A stretch of 64,000 bases of DNA from Yamagishiella unicocca (taxonomy: Eukaryota > Chlorophyta > Chlorophyceae > Chlamydomonadales > Volvocaceae). The position numbers and the translations under genes are program-made. This document shows positions 18,701 to 28,300 of this stretch, one piece after another. The notes below the pieces were generated by a model. That model saw only the letters and a list, made by a program, of their open reading frames with translations. It searched no databases and had not been told where the DNA came from. The first letter of the stretch is position 1, and each line of letters opens with the position of its first letter. The stretch covers positions 310,001 to 374,000 of the forward strand of contig BDSL01000012.1 in NCBI GenBank assembly GCA_003116995.1, in the 5' to 3' direction.

Positions 18701-20596
18701 GGCGCCCCCGTACGGCGTTTCCGCGTACCGGAGCTGGACGAGCTACAGCCCGAGGCCGGCACGAGCGGCGGCCACTCCAGGGGGAACGGCGGCATGCTGA
18801 GCGCGCTCCGGAACTTCCACTCGCTGCGCCACCTGCAGCTGACGCTGCACACCCCCTCTAAGGCCCATCGCAAGCCGCTGCTGCTGCCCGACCTCCTCGC
18901 CGTGGTGGTGCAGCTGGGCGGCTGGGAGCCGTTTCTGCCCACGGGGGCCCCGGGCTCGTGCTCAGGGGCGGGGCCAGCCGGGCCGTCGCCGTGCACACCG
19001 CCGCCGCAGGAGCCACCCACGCCGCCGGTGCCAGGATCTGAAGTCCCGGAGCTGTCGCCCTACCAAGCGGCAGAGACTGTGGACGCCAGCATCGAGTCCG
19101 CGGAGTCCCGCGGTGCGGGGTGCGACAACAGCGCCGCCGCCTGGCCCGACAGCAGTAGCGGCACCGACAGCAGCGGCGGCGGCGCCAGCAGCAGCGGGCA
19201 GGTCCGGCCAGGCAACACGTGGTGGCAGCACCAGTCCCCCCCCGCGGCGGCCTGCGCGCGCGTCTGGCAGTGGCCCCCTGGGCTGCTGATGGACATGGTG
19301 GCCAGCGTGGTCATGCAGCGCCATCTCAACATGAACGGGGCCAACCGCCTGGCGCTGGAGCTCACCACTTCGCTGCTGTTCGTGCCGCTGGGTCTGGGTC
19401 GCGGACCAGGAGGCGGGAAGACGCAGGCGACGGGCATCCAAGCCCACAATGAGGCGCCAGCGGGGGGCGGAAGCGGGGGCGGAGAGCAGGACCCGCAGCG
19501 GGAGGAGGAGCCTCACAGAGAGGGGGCAGCGCGGGGGGCGGCGCGGGGGCCAGCTGGAGGCCTGCAGGACGCGGCTCCTACGCAGGGAGCTGGGGTACAG
19601 CTAGCGCACGGCTGCTCGGACGGGACCCAAGTGGCTGCAGAGGCGGCGGGCCCCGCCCAGCCAACGCCCGCGGCTGCTGCCCCTAGCGTCAATCTTTTGC
19701 CGCGGGGGGCCACCAGCGCCGTGCCTTCCGACCAGCAGGACGTCAGCAGCGCCATGACAGGAACTTGCGCCCACGCCGCCGCCGCCGCGGCTGGGCTCGT
19801 TCCAACCGCTACACCAACCGCCACATACGCGGGAGCGGTTGATGCGTTTGACGGCTCCGAGTCCTGCCGCCTGCTTGTCGAGGTGCTGCGCGGCGCGGTG
19901 CATGAGGAGATCCTGGTGCCCGACTGGCTGGTGAGCATCATGAACGAGCCTGCTGCCGTCACGGCTGACGCCGACGGCGGCAGCGGCCAGGAGGACAGAG
20001 GCGCCAAAAGCCAGGAAACCCTGGAACGCAGGCGGGCGGCGCTCGCGGTTGGGGTGAGCGATGGGCCCAGCGGCGGGTTGCGGCGGTGCTATAAACTGCG
20101 CGACGTGGCGGACCGGTCCTTCTGGCCACAGGCGAGCGGCGGCGGGCGGGAAGAGGCGATGGCCATGGACTCGGTCCTCATGTGCGGCCCGGTCTTGGAC
20201 CTGGCTGACCTGCCGCCCTCCCTGGAGCGCCTGGACCTGCGCGGGGTCATGGGCTTGACGAACTCCTCTTCCGGCAGTTGCACGGGCGGCGGCGGTTGCC
20301 GCGGCGGCAGCAGCGGTCGTCCCGACAGTAGCGTGAGCAGTGGCGGATACGGTTATGGTGCTGGTTTGTGTGTGGGGAGGGGGGAGGAGGCTCCACTGCC
20401 CAGGTTGGAGTCCCTGTTGGTGTGCGCCCATAACCGATACGAGGCGTGGCAGATGTCAGGCTCCCTGGAGTCGCTGCAGCGGGACGGCACGCTGCCTCAC
20501 AGTTGCCGGCTGGAAGTTGGTGTGGGGCCACTGTTGTGCCCGGTGCTGGCGGCGACGGGGCCGCAGGACGTGGTCACCGGAGCGACGGTGACTTGA
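15775..20596 (+). CDS. F-box protein with leucine-rich segments, 6 exons
   Basis: Probable substrate-recognition subunit of an SCF ubiquitin ligase. Exons 15775-16039, 16268-16494, 16674-16958, 17150-17446, 17856-18241 and 18505-20596 join in phase to give 1183 residues. Residues about 55-88 (LPPGVLALVGRYLDLQDRM ending in TWRKAL) fit the F-box consensus. Irregular leucine-rich stretches follow: LTALDLSQ, LRSLSLRGC, LPGLRTLRLEG, LTNLTHLALLCG, LRHLQLTL and LERLDLRGV. The last exon encodes 697 residues with long Ala/Gly/Ser-rich insertions between LRR-like patches. The first in-frame ATG at 15775 is used as start. The substrate is unknown. The F-box call rests on one short motif; the leucine-rich character is plain. 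Confidence 0.75.
17634..17850 (+). repeat. 30-bp GC-rich minisatellite in F-box gene intron 4
   Basis: About seven tandem copies of a unit built from CCGCCCCCGCTGCCTGCC plus CCGCTG or CCTGCCTG variants. Several consecutive units are identical, so the expansion is recent. It ends just before the acceptor at 17855 and forms an extended pyrimidine-rich tract there. Confidence 0.9.
18274..18332 (+). repeat. Introner-like element in F-box gene intron 5
   Basis: Best-preserved copy with 1527-1580: TTGCAAGGAAAACCCGTGTA, then A-rich sequence, then TCGTTTAGGACAGACGTTTC. It is sense to its gene and starts about 32 nt after the donor at 18242. Confidence 0.75.
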
Positions 20597-21570
20597 AGGA
20601 GGCGGCCTTTGTTTGGTGATTGTTGGTGCGGGGCACCGTAGATGCAGATGCCGGCAGTACTGAGGGTGAGGAGCGGAGGATAACAAAGGTATAGCGAAGG
20701 CAGTGGTGGCCACCAACGGCGGTGTAGGTCCCGAGTACACGCGGCCCAGGGGGATACTAATCTGCCGGGTGTGGCTTAGAGCGACATCCTGGCTTGCTTT
20801 GTCTCCATGCGGTCCATGTCCGGTGCGCATCATTTATGGTCACACTGGTCACTGCAGAAGGTCGTCGCAGAACGGGCGAACGTGTAAACCTATATCCTGG
20901 GGCATAAACACATGGTGCCACCAGCAAATACAAACACAATCACCCCAAAATCGGGTAGGACTGTTTTGGCTCCCAAAATCAATCTACAGCTATATAGCTT
21001 TCATGGCTCAGAATGCATACCGGCCAAGTCTGAAACCTTGCGGAATCCACCTAACAGTCATGTTCGCATCATGTTAGCATAAGCACTGTTGTTTCAACCT
21101 GAAGGTAATCCGCATCGATCTCGATCAGGCTATCACAATAACTCTTAGTTACCACAATAATCCAAGTGGCTATACAAGGTACTAAATCACATTGCATCTA
21201 CCTGCATCAGTTCTGGCATAAATCCTAGCATACAGCATAACATGTATGCAACGCAAGGCAGGCAACGCCTGTTTGAAGGCCGCGAGGCTGCAGCGAAGGT
21301 AGCTCTTAGCTCATAAAACGCTCATCCTGTTGGCTGGATGCGTGCCAGCAGCCGGGCACCAAGGCCGCTGGGTGGCCACCTGCCACCTGCCGCTGTGTCC
21401 CGCCCCGTACGACATAGCACACAGTCCAGCGACCAACTAAGGCTCGCAACGCACGACCGACGGCCAAACATCCGCGTACATAAGCGCGACTTGGTGTAAA
21501 TGAGACCGCGAAGGAGGCGACCGCACGCATGCACGCACGATGAGGCGTTCGTTGGAAGGTGTTTACGTAA
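20597..21570. other. Convergent 3' spacer
   Basis: Lies between the stops of the F-box gene (+) and the methyltransferase (-). It is AT-richer than the genes. Apart from the TGTAA at 20883, nothing coding or structured is recognised. Confidence 0.5.
20883..20887 (+). terminator. Candidate poly(A) signal of the F-box gene
   Basis: TGTAA lies about 290 nt after the stop codon, a normal distance for volvocine genes. Confidence 0.55.
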
Positions 21571-22774
21571 CTACCCCAATGCATGGCTACCACCGTCATG
21601 CGTTTTCCGCTTGTGATGGTGCATCGCGGGTCCCTCCACGCGAAAGAAAGTGAACTCGGCGCACAAGCCGTCACCGGGGTTTAATTCGTACGATACTATG
21701 CCGTATCCTAAATTAGCCAAGTGGAAGAAAAGCAATGCCGCATCGGACACACTGAGCTCTCTTCGTCCGAATATTGCCTGCAGCTCCGCCGGCTTGTCGA
21801 GCATCATGTCACTAGGCAACGCTTTCAAGTGGATTTCGACGGCAAGTTGCTCGGGCAATTCGGGTGTATGCTCATTCCAGTCAGATAACACAGAAAACTC
21901 GAACGATTCGATGTCCATCTTCACGACAGGAGCCTTGTCCAACCCGATTGACGCCACGAGCTCACTGTAAGTGGTCAGCCGTGGATCGCTTTCCACCTGG
22001 GCGCGTGACCCCAAGCATAGCTTTCGAAAGGAATGCCGAGGTGACAGCACCTTACCCTCACAAGTGCAGTCCAAGGTCACCACGCTGCAGGGAGTCTCGT
22101 TGAGTATGGCCTCCTCGAACCTGCGTGAACAGCGCCACGCAGTACAAGTCAGTATCAGAAGTATGAGACAGCGATCTTCCTGCTAATTTTGTCCCTATCT
22201 ACGCACGCACACACCTGAAGTCCATGTTGCTGCCCAAAGATATAACTGTGCACGGCTCTGCCATCGGTGTGGGATCGCAAAGCCATTTGCCACCATCGTC
22301 ATTTGGACCAACTCGTCTCAACGGCATACCAGGTGGGCACGATATGAACGGCTGCGCAATCTGGAAGCGATCCCAGTTGCCTGGAGGCCTGTCGTTATCG
22401 CCTTTTGATACAATAAGCTGCACAGGATATGATAGTTGGGATAATTAGTTAAAGACAACTCGATGTCTTCTTGCGTCCAAAATTGCATTCGCTGCTGAAC
22501 CATAGGCCAATCGTAGTGACTTCGTTCGAAGACAGACCGCCACTGCACACCTCTTACTAGCACAATCTGCATCTCTTACTAGCCTTACCTGCTGTGTAGC
22601 TTTGAATAATGATGCACGCCACGCCGACAAGTTGTACGCGGCCTGGAGAGACCATTCTCCGTGATGCAAGAGAACGCGAACTGGGATCCGAGCGTTCAGA
22701 AATGAATCTAGTCCATCGGCTGCGCAGCTGAAGGTGAGGACCAGAACGGCCGTTGCAAGCAGCGCAGAGTTCAT
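21571..22774 (-). CDS. Secreted or lumenal METTL24-like (Methyltransf_24-type) methyltransferase, 3 exons
   Basis: Exons 22589-22774, 22215-22417 and 21571-22120 join in phase to give 312 residues. The start at 22774 is preferred over the upstream ATG because it opens with a signal peptide (MNSALLATAVLVLTFSCAADG). Then come RVGPNDDGGKWLCDP, the DGG..C motif of this family, and CTVISLGSNMDFRFEEAIL, the SAM-binding motif I. SVVTLDCTCEG, PVVKMDIESFEFSVL (acidic post-motif) and LAVEIHLK follow. The fold predicts SAM-dependent transfer, probably to a secreted or Golgi-lumen acceptor; substrate and product are unknown. FkbM-type methyltransferases are the nearest alternative. It is convergent with the F-box gene and has its own 5' spacer. 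Confidence 0.82.
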
Positions 22775-23317
22775 GGATCCCAGGTCCCCAACCTTTGTTC
22801 CGCCTGGATGCAAATGCCAATCGTCAATCTTATGTAGTATCAAATGTTATATAACAATGATATAAGAAGCGCCAGGCAGGTCAGGAACCGCATGACCGGA
22901 CGCGCAACGAGCTGCCGTACGTTTTCATAAGTAATAAGGTTGGGAGTTTTACTTTTGCAAACTATCAAGATGCGCACCAGCAACACAGCTAGATAGCGAC
23001 ATGCAGGACGATCCCAGGTGAAAATGGGAACCGCTTATGTGGCTCCAATGTTTGCCGCACTGCGGCACGGACGCAATTTGAGTGTCTGACTAGACTGCTG
23101 AGTATGGTAAAGCCGTGCGGTGTCCTGTTAATAGGCCCGTTTCTATGCTTTTTAGTTTCGGCCGCTTCTACTTCGTACGTAGGAAGCGCGTAGGAACCGT
23201 ACAAGCGCTGTTTCCATGGACCTCCAGGAACCAGACCGGAACCAAAAGCAATTGGAATATATGATCTTCGACAAATACATTAGGAAATAAGAACAGTCCC
23301 TTGGCGCTATTGGCACC

Positions 23318-23400
23318 TCAAAGCGAAGTCACTTTCAATAGGGCACCCATAAACCAGCAGGCCGTCGCCCTACTTATCGCTTTGCAGCAATACAAACTTC
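23318..23400 (+). repeat. 83-bp dispersed repeat, copy 1
   Basis: Aligns without gaps to 25058-25140 at 75 of 83 positions. Shared blocks include GCACCCATAAACCAGCAGGC and TCGCCCTACTTAT. The flanks on both sides are unrelated between the copies. Confidence 0.85.
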
Positions 23401-23929
23401 ATTGTCTGTGTTGTTGCAACATACCGTCACCCTCGCTTCCTGAGCGGCGGCAGCCCAAACGAGGCCATGCGCGGGTCGACATTTGGCGTCCCTGCCCGGC
23501 TAGCAAGCTCATCTACCGTCGATATATCAATATTGGACTGATTTCTGACAACGCCAGAAGGATGTTGGTCGTTTTGCGACGGGTGCCCAAAGAAGTTCGT
23601 GCTTGTCCGATGGCTAGCTTGCATACCGGTACGCAGTCGGGCGTAAGAGGTTACTGGATTAAGGCCTCAATCTTCGAGTAATATCAAGATGCCGTGACAA
23701 CCACTTGGATGGCAACAATTTGCCTTGGGGAGACATGCATGGCGATTGAGTACAACAGGTAGAAAGGGCGGCGTGCGGGGCCAGGGAACGGGTGACTTGC
23801 CAGTAAGGGGCAGGCAGGGGACCGGGGACTGGGGGATGTGTGCCGTGGATGGAGTTAAGGTCATTCTTATGTGCTTCAGATTCACAGCCCAGACGACTGA
23901 TATCTTAAGCTTGTGTCTGTTCATGTCGT

Positions 23930-24130
23930 ACAGGCTCACCGGAGAGCAGCGCACTGCCGACGCCTGCCAAAGGCAGTACAACCAGCTGAAGCGCACGGCC
24001 AGCATACGCCGACGCCGAGAGCTCTCTGCAAGGCAAGGGGATCATCGTGCAGCAGTTGCCAAAGGAGGTCTATCTAAGAAGTCGCGATGTCGGTCTTCGC
24101 ACTCACCAACGCCGTTGAGCCACCTTGAGT
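23930..24130 (+). pseudogene. Possible Myb/SANT-like coding relic
   Basis: A plus-strand frame reads LTGEQRTADACQRQYNQLKR followed by basic residues, which recalls the last helix of Myb/SANT-like domains in DNA transposons and trihelix factors. No start, no flanking exon and no transposase are found. Downstream Ala-rich open frames to about 24620 could belong to it. This is a weak suggestion from one short match. Confidence 0.2.
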
Positions 24131-24705
24131 GATCGGCATGGGGGGCGCTGGCTGCAAGGTGTACACTGCCCAGGTACATGAGAGGGAACAGCGTCAGTGG
24201 GACGGGGCGATTACTAGCAACCATCTCATGAACATCACACGGGCTTGCACCTATTGTCGTTACCGCTTCGCAGGGCCAAACTTCGGCGCCGTCTGCGGTG
24301 GCGACCGCGGTGACTGCGGCGATGGCGACGGGCGCGGGAGGGCACGTTACAGCCGCTGCCTCAGGGTCTCTTGACGCGGCTCCGATCGCGCAGATAGCTG
24401 GGGGCAAGGCGCGACTGCAGTGGCGGCTAACGCAAGTGCGCTGCTCTCCCCTCCAACGGCTGCGACGGGCTCGGAACTCCACATCAGGAAAAGCCGCTTG
24501 ACGTCGTCTGCCGCCGCGGCTGCTGCAGCCAGCGGCCCCAGCAACCAAGACCTTGAGAGCGCTCACAATATGGCCTCCAGGAGGGATGGCAACCCTATGC
24601 TAGGCGGATTGGGGTAAGGAGCCGCTCACGGTATATGGATGCCGAGAGCTTGGATTAAGATGCGGCGACACAGGACTAGAGTAGAGGCGTCATGGATAAG
24701 GACGC

Positions 24706-24960
24706 GATTGGCCTCGGATGGATTGGGTTGCGGTTGGCCTCGGATTGGGTTGCGGTTGGCCTCGGATTGGGTTGCTGTGGGCTCGGATTGGGTTGCCGTG
24801 GGTCCGGATTGGGTTACCGTGGCCATGGATTAGGCTGCCGTGACGGCGGATTAGGCTGGCACAGGCACGGATTAGGCTGACACGGGCACGGATTAGGATG
24901 CGGTTCTTCGCGGATTAAGATTACGTTGTCGTGGATTGGATTTTTCTGACCGGATTGTGA
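24706..24960 (+). repeat. Degenerate minisatellite with GGATTGGGTTGC core
   Basis: About ten tandem units of roughly 18-26 bp. The core drifts from GGATTGGGTTGCGGTTGGCC on the left to GGATTAGGCTGACACGGGC on the right. The left units are near-identical and the right units degenerate. Confidence 0.85.
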
Positions 24961-25057
24961 GCGCGGGGGTGGTCGGATTAGGAAGGGTTGCCATCCCTCC
25001 GGCGGGCCTCCGAAGCCAAGAAGTCAAAGGAGAAGCTCGCGTTGCTTTCAGAAGCTT

Positions 25058-25140
25058 TCAAAGCGAAGCCACTTTCAATATGGCACCCATAAACCAGCAG
25101 GCCATCGCCCTACTTATGGCCTTGCATCAATACAGACTCC
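25058..25140 (+). repeat. 83-bp dispersed repeat, copy 2
   Basis: Same orientation as 23318-23400, 1740 bp away, about 90 percent identical. Its right end runs into the hairpin arm that starts at 25128. Copy 1 lacks the hairpin. Confidence 0.85.
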
Positions 25141-25261
25141 AATACTGTCCTAGCTCATCGCCGTACGGCCAACGAATCAAAGTCGTTTAAATAAAACGTC
25201 TTTCCTAATTGATTGGTTGGCCATATGGCGATGAGCTAGAACTATACTGGAGTCTGTATTG
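25128..25261. repeat. Long inverted repeat (hairpin) 5' of DUS3
   Basis: Arms 25128-25180 and 25209-25261 are 53 nt each and complementary at 46 positions, with a 28-nt loop. Conserved blocks are CAATACAGACTCCA and CTAGCTCATCGCC. It ends 99 nt before the DUS3 start codon. It could be a MITE remnant, a small-RNA precursor or a 5' UTR/promoter structure; the sequence does not decide. Confidence 0.85.
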
Positions 25262-25359
25262 GTGTGAGGTGTGTCTGAACACATACCCTGTAGTTTATGG
25301 ACTGGGAGCCCATATCCCATTAGGAGTGTTTTCCTAGTTACGTCGAAATATTGAAAGTA

Positions 25360-28300
25360 ATGGAGGAAAAACCCAAAACGGCTTCTGGCGCAATGCCGGC
25401 GCTGACGGCACAACAAATGTTGGAAAAGAGTATCGTGCCCGTAAAGCCTGAATTCCTAATCCGTAAGGTGGGATATATGACGCCCTGTGAAGGGATGTCA
25501 CCGTCCGGCTAGACTGGAACTCGTGAAGCGGATGCGGAGAACATGGGTTCCGATTACCGGCGGCGCGACTTTGGCACGTCGACAGGAGCTGAATCCCTGC
25601 GGGTGCCCCGCAGGCTCCATCCCAGAAGCCGGCCACTGCCGCGCCGCCGCCTGCCTCAGAGGACGGCGCGGCGCCTCCGCCACCATCGTCTGCTGGAATC
25701 GGGGGGGCAAAGCAGCCGCGCGAACAAGAACAGAGCAAAAGCAAGTCACGCAAGCAGATGCGGAAAGTAGGTTCTCAATCGGCATCGTTGACGTGGGGCA
25801 TGACGTTCGTTGTGAAGGCGTACAGGCTTTGCGAGTGTGCACGGTTGGCTAGGTGCGCCCCCAGTGTCCCCCTCGCCACGAGCTTAAAGCCGCGGCAATG
25901 ACTGCATCGAAGCATACTCAAAAACTGCTGTGCTCCCGGCTGTTCCACCTTCTCCCCTCGCATTTACCCCCGCACCCGGAACCGACCCACATGTTTCACT
26001 TGTCGCCCCCGAACTACGCCAGCCGATGAACCCCTCCCGCTGGTCCTCCAACCTTGTGCCATTCCTCATGCCTCGTACACACAATAACATACCGTCCGAC
26101 ATGGCATTACGACCATGCCGTACAGGACTTCCGCACCGGCCGCCAGGCGGAGCTGTGCACCAACTTTGCGCTGGGCCGCTGCACGTTCGGCGACAAGTGT
26201 AAGTTCAGCCACGACGTGGCGGAATACGTCAAGTCCAAGCCGGCGGACCTGCCCGGCACGTGCCCCTCGACTGCCGTAGGCGCCACGTGTCCCTACGGTG
26301 CGTCGTACGGCAGAGGCGTTTGGCAGGAGCAGCGCTGCTGAGTGAGGAGGATGCCCGCACGGCCTCTTGCCTCCATAGGGGTCGGGTGCCTGGACCGATC
26401 CAGGGACCGCGGGGCTCAGTGTGGGACGTCAGGCCGCTCTCGTCTCCGTGGAGAGGTTGTCCCCACCCCACTTTCCTAACCGTGCGTTGAACGGGATCTG
26501 GAAAGTGAAATACCTCCTCCGTTCCTTCCGGGACCCCGGAGCTGGGTCGTCCTCCGACCGACCCACCAAGTTCGCCGGCATGCACGCACAAACAGATGTT
26601 TCACACTCGTCGCATCCTAGCCTGCCCGATCCATTGCCTCGTATGGCCGTTACGCGTTCCTACGCTGTCCTTCTCGCCGCACGCAGGCATTACTTGCCGC
26701 TATGCACGGACCCACGGGTCGGACGATGAGGTGCACAAGCTGTTGGTGTCCATTCCTGAGGCTGGGCCCGATGGAGCAGCTGGCGGCCCTCCAGCCGTCC
26801 CCGAGGAAGGAGCACCGGCCAGCTCCCCGGCAGCGCCGGCTGATCCGCCCTGCGCGCTGCCGCTGCCCACCTCGATTGAGAAGGAAAGCAACGTCATGAG
26901 CAAGGAGGTGCAGACGATGCTGTGGAAGAACAGGCAAGGCCGCAGAGCTGGGTATGGGTTGTGGGGCACGTCCAGGACGTTGCGAAGGGGCTGGGCAGGG
27001 GCCGTCGTAAGGGCGGGACAGAAGGGTTAGCGCACCACCGGTTGCGAGGGTGGTGCTTACAAGGAAGGGCGAGGCGATGTCCCCCTTCCAGCCCAGCGCC
27101 CACCTCCCAGCTGTCTCACTCGCTGATCACGCACCCCGCCTCGCGCGCCTCGCGGTGCCGTACATGGATGGCACGACAGGTACGACTTCACCAAAGCGGA
27201 CTCGATCCTCAAGTCCATGAACCTGCGGATGTCCTTCAAGCACCAGCCCAAACCGCTGTCGGGCGCCGGAGGCGGAGGACGCGGCAAGACGGGAGCCGCC
27301 GGGGGCGCCGAGGTGGAGGCGAGTGCTGCAGGGCCGGAGGCAGCGCCGCCAGTGGAGGGCGAGCCCTCCCTGGAGACCGCAGCGGAGGTCCAGGCAGAGG
27401 CCATGCAGACGGACACTGATCCAGCACCCACCGCCCAAGGCGACGCTGAATCTGGGGCTGCTGCTGCGGAAGGCGACGGCGCCGACGGCCCCGCCGCTAA
27501 GCGCCAGCGAACAGGCGACACCGCCCCTGCCCCCACTAGCGACGCCATCCCTGTCCCTGGCGGCGATGCCCCCATGCCCGGCGCCGCCACCAGCGACACG
27601 GCCGCCATAGCCGCATTGGGGGCCGAACAGTCCGTAACGGCGGCGGCGGCGGCGGCGGAGCGTCCGGCCGGTGGCAGCAGCCCGGGTCGGTCCGCGGCGG
27701 CGGTTTCGGAGGCTCGTGCAGCGCACGTGGACGTGCCGCTCCGCCCCTGGGAGCTGCGCCGCCCAGACTTCAGGGGCAAGACGTACCTGGCCCCGCTCAC
27801 CACCGTGGGCAACCTGCCGTTCCGGTGAGCAAGACTGGAGCACTTGGCGGCGCTTGGGGCAGTGAAGCAGGCGGTGTGTGTCTTTAGGGCGCGTCGAGCT
27901 GCCTGCCCCTAGCTGCCTGCCCCTAGCTGCCTGCAGCTGCGTCCGTGCGCCTGGAGGTGCTTCGGAGCGCGCGACCAGTGCCGCCCACCAGTACCGCACA
28001 GCGCAGCGCAGCAGGTGGCCCGCCCAGGGGGCCAGTGCCCGCCAGCTTCCGCAAACAGACCCCGAGCCTCCGATTAGTCGAAAACAGGACATAACTCGTC
28101 AAGCTGCTGACCTGTCGCAGTTCACCTGCGCCCCTCCACCTTCCTTCGCGCCCCTCCACCTCCCTTCGCGCCCCTCCACCTCCCTTCGCGCCCCTCCACC
28201 TCCCTTCGCGCCCCTCCACCTCCCTTCGCGCCCGTGCGACCCCGCCCGGCCCGGCCCGACCCGGCCCCCATTCCCACGGAGACGGGTCTTGTTGCAACCC

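Larger units (their letters stand above)
22775..25359. other. Repeat-rich divergent spacer between methyltransferase and DUS3
   Basis: No convincing gene. It holds an 83-bp dispersed repeat in two direct copies, a degenerate Myb/SANT-like coding patch, a GGATTGGGTTGC minisatellite and a 53-bp-arm hairpin near the DUS3 start. The mix suggests transposon debris. Confidence 0.6.
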
